A DNA stretch of 40,059 nt from an uncultured Shinella sp. (GTDB taxonomy: Bacteria; Pseudomonadota; Alphaproteobacteria; Rhizobiales; Rhizobiaceae). The notes below the pieces were generated by a model that saw only the letters and a program-made list of their open reading frames with translations, was not told the origin of the DNA and made no database searches. Position 1 is the first letter of the stretch. The number at the start of each line of letters is the position of its first letter. Location: contig NZ_CAMLFY010000034.1 of the NCBI RefSeq assembly GCF_946479415.1, positions 1-40,059 on the forward strand, given 5' to 3'. Below, piece after piece: positions 24,391-31,350 of this stretch. Position numbers and translations under genes: made by a program.

Positions 24391-24909
24391 TCAGTTCTTC
24401 TTGCGGAAGGAATCGAGCGAGACGACCGAGCCGCCCTTGTTGTCGTCGCCACCGGTCGGGGGCGTCGGCTCGTCGCCATTATCCTCGGCCTTTTCAGGGG
24501 CGGCGGGATAGGCGGTGATCTCGGCGGAGTGCTCTTCCTCCTCCTCGACGGCCGGCACGTCGAATTCCAGCTCGAAGCTCACCGAGGGGTCGTAGAAGCC
24601 GCGGATCGCGTTGAACGGAATGACCAGCTTTTCCGGCGTATCGGAGAAGGAGAGGCCGATTTCGAACAGGCTCTCGGTGACCTTGAGGTCCCAGAACTGG
24701 TGCTGCACGACGATCGTCATCTGCTCGGCATATTTCGCCTTGAGGTGCTGCGAGATGCGCACGCCGGGGGCGTTCGTCAGGAAGGTGATGAAGAAATGGT
24801 GCTCACCGGGCAGATGGCCGGTGACCGCGACTTCGGACAAAACCTTGCGGATGACGCTGCGCAGCGCGTCCTGGGCGAGAATGTCGTAGCGAATGTGGTC
24901 TTGCGCCAT
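24391..24909 (-). CDS. sspB: SspB-family ClpXP adaptor protein
   Basis: The 172-residue protein starts MAQDHIRYDILAQDALRSVIRKVL and contains the SspB fold: HHFFITFLTNAPGVRISQHLKAKYAEQMTIVVQHQFWDLKV and KLVIPFNAIRGFYDPSVSFELEF. An acidic, disordered linker (EEEEEHSAE..., about 120-155) leads to the C-terminal tail VVSLDSFRKKN, the place of the ClpX-binding peptide in SspB proteins. SspB tethers ssrA-tagged proteins to ClpX for degradation by ClpXP. AGGAACGG before the ATG at 24909 fixes the start over a frame beginning 15 codons earlier. It lies downstream of, and in the same direction as, the ssrA gene that encodes the tag it recognises, and is followed at seven bases by a DUF4169 gene. Confidence 0.92.
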   Translation of the reverse strand: MAQDHIRYDILAQDALRSVIRKVLSEVAVTGHLPGEHHFFITFLTNAPGVRISQHLKAKYAEQMTIVVQHQFWDLKVTESLFEIGLSFSDTPEKLVIPFNAIRGFYDPSVSFELEFDVPAVEEEEEHSAEITAYPAAPEKAEDNGDEPTPPTGGDDNKGGSVVSLDSFRKKN

Positions 24910-25039
24910 CCGTTCCTGTCTTTCTTTCTGCTGCCTTTGTATCAGGCATTGCATATCTACTCACACCTTCCGGCACGAGTCATCTGGCACAGCTATAGAC
25001 CATTTCAAGGGATTGGAGAAGGTGAAGGCTTCTGTTGCC

Positions 25040-25343
25040 AGGTGCCTTCGGACCCCGCCTGCCGGTGCGACCCGTCAGGACTTTGAGTGAAGTGTCACAC
25101 CGCGATTAAGCAGCGAGACGAGCTTCCGCATAGTTGTCGTTTGCAACTACAAGTTTAGCCCGATAACGGTGGTACAATGCCGAGCAAAAAGTCGATCTTT
25201 ACGCCCTTGTCGATCCTATTTCGCCCCCATCAAAAGCCGGTCCGTCAAGGGTCGACCGGTTTTTGGTGGAGGCGCCGGGTACCGCCCCCGGGTCCAATGG
25301 GTTTATTACACCGCCCGTTTATTGCCATAGCTGCCGAGGCAGC
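25040..25343 (-). ncRNA. ssrA: Transfer-messenger RNA, circularly permuted two-piece form
   Basis: The RNA reads leftward in permuted order. First comes the acceptor piece (about 25343-25264), ending in a T-arm-like hairpin (CCGGG-GGCGGTA-CCCGG) and CGCCTCCA plus an encoded CCA. A spacer to be excised follows (about 25263-25229). Then the coding piece starts at 25228 with GGGGGCGAAATAGGATCGAC. GGGGGCG pairs with CGCCTCC over seven positions; the third pair is G.U, the alanine identity signal. The reading frame at 25144-25106 encodes ANDNYAEARLAA and a TAA stop. tmRNA frees stalled ribosomes and adds this tag, recognised by SspB and ClpXP. A TATATG at 25355-25350 may be the -10, placing the 5' end near 25343. 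The 3' end near 25040 is approximate. Precursor cleavage is known from Caulobacter; here it is inferred. Confidence 0.93.
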
Positions 25344-25423
25344 ACCTCACATATAGGCATTCCCGCCGCCCAAGAAAAGGGCTTTGTGACAAGGATTTGC
25401 GGAAGTTTGCATCGTCCTGTGGA

Positions 25424-26755
25424 TCAGGCGGTCTCGGCAAGCGGTGGCGCGCCGTCATTGGCCCATTGCGCCTGGAAGGCCGGCAGGGGCAGCGGGCGGC
25501 CGAAATAATAGCCCTGGAACGCGGTGCAGCCGAAGGATTGCAGCAGGCGAAACTGTTCCTTCGTCTCGATACCCTCTGCGACCACGGACATGTCGAGCGT
25601 GTGGGCGATATCGAAAATGCTTTTCAGCAGCAGCTGGTTGCGTTTGTTTCCCGGCGCTTCCTGCACGAAGGAGCGGTCGATCTTGATCTCGTGGATCGGC
25701 AGGCGGCGCAGGTGGCTGAGCGAGGAATAGCCGGTGCCGAAGTCGTCGAGCGATATGGTGATGCCGGCGGCGCGCAACGCGGCCATCTTGTGCACGATGA
25801 GATCGACGTCATCGGCCATCATGCTTTCGGTCAGCTCCAGCTTGAGGCGCGTCGGGTCGATCTCCAGTGCCGTGAGGCGCGCCAGCACCGTTTCGACGAA
25901 ATCGTCCTTCATGAACTGATCGACGCTGACATTTACCGAGAGCGTGAGGTCGCGCGTCGCAATATCCTGCTGCCAGAAGACGAGCGTCTTGCAGGATTCA
26001 TTGAAGACCCAGTCACCGATGACGGGCATGAAGCCCGCGGCTTCCGCGATGGGAATGAAATCTGCCGGCGAGACATAGCCGCCTTCCGGCCGTTTCCAGC
26101 GCAGGAGCGCTTCCGCGCCGGTCAAGAGACCGCTTTCATCGACCTGTGGCTGGTAGAACAGTTCGAATTCCCGGTTCGTCAGCGCGGCCTTGAGATCGCG
26201 GGCCTGGTCGAGGTTGCGCGCGAACTCCCTCTGCATGGCATAAAGCCCGCCGCACAGCATGATGACGGCGACGATCGTATTCAGCCAGGAGCCGTAGACG
26301 CGAAACGCGTCGGCGATCGGGTCGGCGAAGGGCACGGTAAGGTTCGTGCTGGCGAAGAACACGAAAGACGCAAGGCACAGGGCGATGAGCACGAGCTGGA
26401 GGCGCGAGTTTTCGCGCTGATAGTTGATGTAGCCGAGCAGGGCCAGCACGAGGAGGAAGAGGTGCGAGACGCGCGGCGCTATGACGCTTGGCACGTCGAA
26501 CAGGAGGCAGAAAACGACGATGATCGCGAGGAAGGAGAATTGCGAGAGGAAGAGTGCGGCCGAAAGCTGATGACGACGCGTCAGCGCAAAGCTCGAGAAG
26601 GCGGTCACCACCACCGCCGCATCCATCACCGCGAGCGACCAGGCCTGCATATAGGCGAAGATGAGCCCCCAACCTGCGGTCAGGATGCCGACAACAAGCG
26701 CGGCCGTGCCATAGGCAAGCCGGAAGCGCTGCGATTGATCCTCGAGTTGCTTCAC
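25424..26755 (-). CDS. Membrane-anchored EAL-domain cyclic-di-GMP phosphodiesterase
   Basis: From the GTG at 26755 the protein has 443 residues. The N-terminal half has about six hydrophobic segments forming an integral-membrane sensor with no known domain name. The C-terminal EAL domain (about 180-430) keeps the catalytic signature: EALLRW, NVSVDQF, LELTES, DDFGTGYSSLSHL, IKIDRSFV, EGIET and QGYYFGRP. These supply the metal ligands and general base for hydrolysis of cyclic di-GMP to pGpG, so an active enzyme is likely. No GGDEF domain is present. The start is uncertain: the frame is open 45 codons further up to a TTG at 26890, but that part looks unlike protein and no strong ribosome site marks either choice. 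It ends about 80 bp before the tmRNA 5' end and reads toward ssrA. Confidence 0.88.
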   Translation of the reverse strand: MKQLEDQSQRFRLAYGTAALVVGILTAGWGLIFAYMQAWSLAVMDAAVVVTAFSSFALTRRHQLSAALFLSQFSFLAIIVVFCLLFDVPSVIAPRVSHLFLLVLALLGYINYQRENSRLQLVLIALCLASFVFFASTNLTVPFADPIADAFRVYGSWLNTIVAVIMLCGGLYAMQREFARNLDQARDLKAALTNREFELFYQPQVDESGLLTGAEALLRWKRPEGGYVSPADFIPIAEAAGFMPVIGDWVFNESCKTLVFWQQDIATRDLTLSVNVSVDQFMKDDFVETVLARLTALEIDPTRLKLELTESMMADDVDLIVHKMAALRAAGITISLDDFGTGYSSLSHLRRLPIHEIKIDRSFVQEAPGNKRNQLLLKSIFDIAHTLDMSVVAEGIETKEQFRLLQSFGCTAFQGYYFGRPLPLPAFQAQWANDGAPPLAETA

Positions 26756-26996
26756 CTGGCGCAGACCATCGTTTGGTTGGGCCTGCCGCACAGGCCTTTT
26801 GCAACTATGCCTACGCGAGATTCCTTCAGAAAGTGCAAAAATGCACGCAGCCGTAACCTTGGGTGAGCTTGGTTGCTCCTGACGCCGCAATGCAGGCGTT
26901 TATTCGCGCTTGACTTGCCACATCGGCGTGAAAACATGGTCGGGCGGCAGGCTCGCCATGACGGCGGCGCCCGCGTTGGACCGTGGAGGAGACAGC

Positions 26997-27308
26997 ATGA
27001 CCGATTATCTCGCAGATGTCCGCAAATATGACAGCGGTGCCGACGAGGCCATCGTCAAGAAGATCGTGAGCCATCTCGGCATCGCGCTGCGCAGCCGCGA
27101 CTCCTCTCTGGTCTCCTGCTCCGACCCTGCTGAACTCGACCGCGTCAAGGAGAAGTGGTGCGGCAAGAAATTCGGCATCACGGGCGACGCCGCCGACAGG
27201 GCGGTCGAGGCCGTCTGCAAGGCGATGGCCGACGACCGCTCGAAATCGCGTGTCACCTTCTACTATCTGACGGCCAAGGAACTCGGAAAACTCGGTGCGC
27301 TGGCCTGA
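26997..27308 (+). CDS. DUF2853 family protein
   Basis: This 103-residue protein starts MTDYLADVRKYDSGADEAIVKKIVSHLGIALRSRDSSLVSCSD. The DYLADVxKY opening and the HLGIALRSRDSSLVSCSDPAELDRVKE core are characteristic of DUF2853, a small cytoplasmic all-helical family with no established function. GGAGGAGACAGC before the ATG at 26997 fixes the start; 29 upstream in-frame codons are not used. A TTGACT at 26910-26915 could be a -35 element, but no good -10 follows. It lies upstream of thyA in the same direction with a 119-bp gap, so the two need not share a transcript. Confidence 0.85.
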   Translation: MTDYLADVRKYDSGADEAIVKKIVSHLGIALRSRDSSLVSCSDPAELDRVKEKWCGKKFGITGDAADRAVEAVCKAMADDRSKSRVTFYYLTAKELGKLGALA

Positions 27309-27427
27309 GAAAGGCTCGACCTGAACAACACACAGCCTTGGGGAAAACGGGGAAATCCCATTTCGCCCTTTGGTCGCCGCCGTTCGCGCACTAGTATTCT
27401 ATGCTGGACAACGAATCGGCGGCGACC

Positions 27428-28222
27428 ATGCAGCAATATCTCGACCTTCTCGCCCATGTGATGGAAAACGGCTCCGACCGCGGAGACCGGACCGGCACGG
27501 GCACGCGTGGCGTCTTCGGCTATCAGATGCGCTTCGAACTGTCGGAAGGTTTCCCGGTCCTGACCACCAAGAAGCTGCACCTGCGCTCGATCATCCATGA
27601 ACTCCTGTGGTTCCTGAAGGGCGATACCAATATCGGTTATCTGCACGACAACGGTGTCACCATCTGGGACGAGTGGGCCGACGAGAAGGGCGAACTCGGG
27701 CCTGTCTATGGCTATCAGTGGCGCTCCTGGCCGACCCATGACGGCCGTCATCTCGACCAGATCGTCGCCGTCGTCGACAGCATCAAGCGCAATCCGAATT
27801 CCCGCCGCCACATCGTCTCGGCCTGGAACCCGGCGCTCGTCGACGAGATGGCGCTGCCGCCGTGCCATTGCCTGTTCCAGTTCTATGTGGCGGACGGCAA
27901 GCTCTCCTGCCAGCTCTATCAGCGCTCGGCGGATATCTTCCTCGGCGTGCCCTTCAATATCGCCTCTTACGCGCTGCTGACCATGATGGTGGCGCAGGTG
28001 ACGGGGCTGCAGCCGGGTGATTTCGTGCACACGCTCGGCGATGCGCATATCTATGCCAACCATTTCGAGCAGGTGCGCACGCAGATGACGCGCAAGCCGA
28101 AAACGCTTCCGTTCATGAAGATCAACCCCGATGTAAAGGACCTTTTCTCCTTCAAATTCGAGGACTTCACCCTGATCGGCTATGAAGCTGATTCATCCAT
28201 CAAGGCGCCGATCGCCGTCTGA
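27428..28222 (+). CDS. thyA: Thymidylate synthase
   Basis: From the ATG at 27428 the protein has 264 residues, the standard ThyA length. It methylates dUMP to dTMP using methylene-tetrahydrofolate and releases dihydrofolate. All key parts are present: [11 protein letters not shown] near the phosphate-binding Arg (about 21-31), the WFLKGDTNI and WDEWAD segments, catalytic C146 in LPPCHC, the Arg pair in [29 protein letters not shown], and GDAHIYANH. The C-terminus IKAPIAV is complete, as needed for closure over the ligand. An ATG nine codons earlier is in frame, but alignment to the family's MxQYLxL start favours 27428. folA follows 15 bp later, which couples dihydrofolate production to its reduction. 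Confidence 0.97.
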   Translation: MQQYLDLLAHVMENGSDRGDRTGTGTRGVFGYQMRFELSEGFPVLTTKKLHLRSIIHELLWFLKGDTNIGYLHDNGVTIWDEWADEKGELGPVYGYQWRSWPTHDGRHLDQIVAVVDSIKRNPNSRRHIVSAWNPALVDEMALPPCHCLFQFYVADGKLSCQLYQRSADIFLGVPFNIASYALLTMMVAQVTGLQPGDFVHTLGDAHIYANHFEQVRTQMTRKPKTLPFMKINPDVKDLFSFKFEDFTLIGYEADSSIKAPIAV

Positions 28223-28237
28223 TTTCCGGGAAGCCGC

Positions 28238-28759
28238 ATGAGCCAAGCCAAGATCGTCCTCGTCGTCGCCGTGGCGAAAAACGGTGTTATCGGCCGCGAC
28301 GGCGACCTGCCGTGGCGCCTGCCGTCCGACCTCAAGCGCTTCAAGCAGCTGACGCTCGGCAAGCCGGTGCTGATGGGCCGCAAGACCTGGGATTCGATCG
28401 GCCGGCCGCTGCCGGGACGCCCGAACATCGTCATCACCAGGGATACGACATTTTCCGCACCCGGTGCCGAGGTGGTCTCCTCGCTTGACGGCGGGCTGGT
28501 TTCCGCACGGCGCGAAGCTGAAAAACTCGGCGTTGACGAGGTCTGCGTTATCGGCGGCGGGCAGATTTATGCGCAGGTCTTCGACCGCGCCGATATCCTG
28601 CACGTCACCCATGTCGAGGCGGATGTCGATGGCGACACGCGCTTTCCTACAATCGATCCCGCCGTGTTCGAGAAGGTCGTCGAGGAGCCCATTCCTCAGG
28701 GCGAGAAGGACAGCCACGCCATGCGCTTCGTCACCTGGCGCCGGAAAACCCCGGCCTGA
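28238..28759 (+). CDS. folA: Dihydrofolate reductase
   Basis: The 173-residue protein reduces dihydrofolate to tetrahydrofolate with NADPH, regenerating the cofactor consumed by ThyA. Visible family signatures are VVAVAKNGVIGRDGDLPWRLPSDLKRFK, with the catalytic acid D31, the LMGRKTWDSIGRPLPGRPNIVITRD nucleotide-binding region, and CVIGGGQIYAQ near the C-terminal half. Length is close to typical bacterial chromosomal DHFR. It begins 15 bp after the thyA stop and belongs to the same operon. There is no trace of fusion or acquired trimethoprim-resistance type features. The next gene, hflK, is more than 200 bp away and has its own promoter candidate. Confidence 0.97.
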   Translation: MSQAKIVLVVAVAKNGVIGRDGDLPWRLPSDLKRFKQLTLGKPVLMGRKTWDSIGRPLPGRPNIVITRDTTFSAPGAEVVSSLDGGLVSARREAEKLGVDEVCVIGGGQIYAQVFDRADILHVTHVEADVDGDTRFPTIDPAVFEKVVEEPIPQGEKDSHAMRFVTWRRKTPA

Positions 28760-28823
28760 AGCCCCAAATCGCGTCGATCACGAACTATTTTGCCGCACGG
28801 GCGCGCATCCCGTCGTGGATTTG

Positions 28824-28852
28824 TTGAAAGGTGCCCGAGGGATACCTATAAC
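28824..28852 (+). promoter_or_regulatory. Promoter candidate for the hflK-hflC-degP cluster
   Basis: TTGAAA (28824-28829) and TATAAC (28847-28852) are separated by exactly 17 bp, a good housekeeping-type promoter. The -10 is preceded by CC and the -35 reads GTTGAAA, so it also resembles the heat-shock sigma consensus (CTTGAAA / CCCATAT). It lies about 117 bp before the hflK start, leaving a long leader. Confidence 0.55.
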
Positions 28853-28968
28853 GGGTTCACCTAGCGTTGCGCGGCGAAACAATCCGCGAAACGCTCAGCA
28901 ACAGATCGATGGCGGATTTTCGCGGTTTGCGGAGATGCGCCAAGGGGACATGAAAGAAAGAGGTATTG

Positions 28969-30099
28969 ATGCCCTGGAGCAATCAGAATGGCGGCGGCGG
29001 CCCTTGGGGTGGCGGCGGCAGCGGCGGTGGTGGAAACAATCAGGGGCCATGGGGGCAGGGTCCGAACCGTCCCCGCGGTGGCGGCGGCAACGGCAGTGGC
29101 GGCCCGCCGGACCTTGAGGAAATCATCCGGCGTGGCCAGAACCAGCTGAAGAACGTCATGCCCGGCGGTTTCAACGGCGGCGCCGTTGTGATCGGCCTGC
29201 TGCTTCTCGGCGTCTTCTGGCTGATGAACTCCATCTACACCGTCCAGCCGGATGAGCGCGGCGTCGAACTGCGCTTCGGCAAGCCCAAGCAGGAAATCTC
29301 CATGCCGGGCCTGCATTTCCACATGTGGCCCTTCGAGACCGTCGAACTCGTCAAGATCACCGAGCAGCAGCAGAATATCGGCCGCCGCACGGCCTCGTCG
29401 AATTCCGACGCCTCCGGCCTGATGCTGACCGGCGACCAGAACATCGTCAACGTGCAGTTCTCAGTGCTCTATTCGGTCACCGACCCGCAGTCTTACCTGT
29501 TCAATCTCGAATATCCCGCCGAAACGCTGCAGCAGGTCTCCGAAAGCGCCATGCGCGAAGTCGTCGGCCGCCGTCCGGCGCAGGACATCTTCCGCGATAA
29601 CCGTCAGGCGATCGCAGAAGGCGTGAAGACGACGATCCAGGCGACCATGGACGCCTATGGCGCCGGCATCTCGATCAACACCGTCGCCATTGAAGACGCG
29701 GCCCCGCCGCGCGAAGTGGCCGATGCGTTCGATGAGGTGCAGCGTGCCGAGCAGGACGAAGACCGCTTCGTCGAAGAGGCGAACCAGTACGCCAACCAGA
29801 AGCTCGGTCTTGCCCGCGGTCAGTCCGCGCAGATCCGGGAAGAGGCGGCCGCCTATAAGGACCGTGTCGTCAAGGAAGCGGAAGGTGAGGCGGCTCGCTT
29901 CCTTTCCATCTACGAACAGTACAAGGCAGCGCCCGATGTCACCCGCAAGCGTCTCTTCCTTGAAACCATGGAAGGCGTGATGAAGAACTCCAAGAAGGTC
30001 ATCATCGACGAAAAGCAGGGCGGGCAGGGCGTCGTTCCCTTCCTCCCGCTCAATGAACTGGGCCGCACGACGGGCCAGCAGGCAGGAGGTACGCAGTAA
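28969..30099 (+). CDS. hflK: HflK, subunit of the FtsH protease modulator complex
   Basis: The 376-residue protein has a Gly/Asn/Pro-rich cytoplasmic N-terminus (about 1-45), one membrane helix (VVIGLLLLGVFWLMNSIY, about 65-83) and a periplasmic band-7/prohibitin (SPFH) domain opening VQPDERGVELRFGKP. A helical part follows (about 245-310). With HflC it builds a large ring around the membrane AAA protease FtsH and limits its access to substrates. The Gly-rich start is normal for HflK. ATG at 28969 is used because GAAAGAGGT precedes it; a TTG one codon earlier is ignored. The stop shares one base with the hflC start (TAATG), giving coupled translation and equal amounts of the two subunits. Confidence 0.96.
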   Translation: MPWSNQNGGGGPWGGGGSGGGGNNQGPWGQGPNRPRGGGGNGSGGPPDLEEIIRRGQNQLKNVMPGGFNGGAVVIGLLLLGVFWLMNSIYTVQPDERGVELRFGKPKQEISMPGLHFHMWPFETVELVKITEQQQNIGRRTASSNSDASGLMLTGDQNIVNVQFSVLYSVTDPQSYLFNLEYPAETLQQVSESAMREVVGRRPAQDIFRDNRQAIAEGVKTTIQATMDAYGAGISINTVAIEDAAPPREVADAFDEVQRAEQDEDRFVEEANQYANQKLGLARGQSAQIREEAAAYKDRVVKEAEGEAARFLSIYEQYKAAPDVTRKRLFLETMEGVMKNSKKVIIDEKQGGQGVVPFLPLNELGRTTGQQAGGTQ

Positions 30100-31046
30100 T
30101 GGGTAACCGTTTGCCAGCCATCCTGATCGCCATCGGCGTTCTCCTGTTCATCGCCTATTCCTCGGTGTTCGTCGTCAACGAACGCCAGCAGGCGATCGTC
30201 ATCCGCTTCGGCCAGATCCAGGACGTCAAGTCCGAGCCCGGCCTCTACTTCAAGCTGCCCTTCGGCTTCATGGATGCCGACAGCGTCCAGTACATCCAGG
30301 ACCAGGCGCTGCGCTTCGATCTCGACGATATCCGCGTCCAGGTCTCGGGCGGCAAGTTCTACGAGGTCGACGCGTTCGTGGTCTACAAGATCACCGACGC
30401 CCGTCGCTTCCGCGAAGCCGTCTCGGGTGACCGGGAATCGGCGGAATCGCGCTTGCGCACCCGTCTCGATTCGGCCCTGCGCCGCGTCTACGGTCTGCGT
30501 GGCTTCGAATCGGCTCTTTCCGAAGAGCGTGCCTCGATGATGCGTGAGGTTCGTGGCGAGTTGACCAACGACGCCTCCAACCTTGGCCTGACGATCTCCG
30601 ACGTCCGTATCCGTCGCACGGATCTGACGCAGGAAGTTTCGCAGCAGACCTACGACCGCATGAAGGCCGAGCGTCTGGCGGAAGCCGAACTCATCCGCGC
30701 CCGCGGTAACGAAGCCGGCCAGCGCCGCCGCGCTATCGCCGACCGCCAGGTCGTCGAGTTCATCGCGGCCGCCCAGCGCGACTCGGAAATCCTGCGCGGT
30801 GAAGGCGACGGCGAACGCAACCGCGTCTTCGGCCAGGCCTTCTCGCAGGATCCGGCCTTCTTCGACTTCTACCGGTCGATGAGCGCGTATCAGGCGGCGA
30901 TGGGTTCGTCCGACACCACGCTGGTGCTGTCGCCGCAGTCGGAGTTCTTCCGCTACTTCGAGGATGCTGCCGGCACCAAGCCTGCCGCATCCACGACGAC
31001 GGGCACGACGACCGGCACGGCCACCACGCCGGCGACGGCGAACTGA
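30099..31046 (+). CDS. hflC: HflC, subunit of the FtsH protease modulator complex
   Basis: The 315-residue protein starts MGNRLPAILIAIGVLLFIAYSSVFVVNERQQAIVIRFGQ: a single N-terminal helix (about 5-23) leading to a periplasmic band-7 domain. The second half is helical (TYDRMKAERLAEAELIRARGNEAGQRRRAIADR). A Thr/Ala-rich tail (KPAASTTTGTTTGTATTPATAN) ends the protein and is low-complexity. It partners HflK in the FtsH-enclosing ring. The ATG overlaps the hflK stop by one base. A DUF2065 gene and then degP follow in the same direction, making a membrane and periplasm quality-control cluster. Confidence 0.96.
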   Translation: MGNRLPAILIAIGVLLFIAYSSVFVVNERQQAIVIRFGQIQDVKSEPGLYFKLPFGFMDADSVQYIQDQALRFDLDDIRVQVSGGKFYEVDAFVVYKITDARRFREAVSGDRESAESRLRTRLDSALRRVYGLRGFESALSEERASMMREVRGELTNDASNLGLTISDVRIRRTDLTQEVSQQTYDRMKAERLAEAELIRARGNEAGQRRRAIADRQVVEFIAAAQRDSEILRGEGDGERNRVFGQAFSQDPAFFDFYRSMSAYQAAMGSSDTTLVLSPQSEFFRYFEDAAGTKPAASTTTGTTTGTATTPATAN

Positions 31047-31050
31047 CGAC

Positions 31051-31239
31051 ATGGCCGATTTCCTTACGGGAATCGCCTTCTTCCTGATCATCGAGGGGCT
31101 GGTGTACGCACTGGCCCCTTCGGTTTTGCGGCGCATGGCGGAAATGCTGCCGCAGGTTCCCGAGAACCAGCTGAGAGCGAGCGGGCTCTTTGCCATCGGG
31201 CTTGGTGTGCTGATGGTCTGGTTCATCCGGGGCGCATGA
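31051..31239 (+). CDS. DUF2065 family small membrane protein
   Basis: A 62-residue protein with two predicted membrane helices (ADFLTGIAFFLIIEGLVYALA, about 2-22, and ASGLFAIGLGVLMVWFIR, about 43-60) linked by a short charged loop containing LRRMAEMLPQVPENQLR. This is the DUF2065 (YjeT-like) family, which is commonly encoded next to hflC in proteobacteria. Function is unknown; the constant neighbourhood suggests a link to the HflKC/FtsH complex. The ATG lies four bases after the hflC stop. A longer in-frame extension back into hflC is not used. No clear ribosome site is visible, so it may depend on translation of hflC. Confidence 0.88.
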   Translation: MADFLTGIAFFLIIEGLVYALAPSVLRRMAEMLPQVPENQLRASGLFAIGLGVLMVWFIRGA

Positions 31240-31350
31240 CGCGGCCCTTGCAGGAACCCGCGAAGACGGGCATGACTTCACAACAATTCAGCGTGGCGGA
31301 CTGATTTTTGCCGTATCCGGGGCAAACACTCGCCATGAGATCCGGAACGA

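Noticed and set aside
25020..25120. A protein-coding reading of the region between sspB and the EAL gene
   Set aside because: Short frames there are explained by the tmRNA; the only translated piece is its 12-residue tag.
26910..26938. TTGACT as a -35 for the DUF2853 gene
   Set aside because: The matching -10 at 17 bp (AACATG) is poor, so no promoter is claimed.
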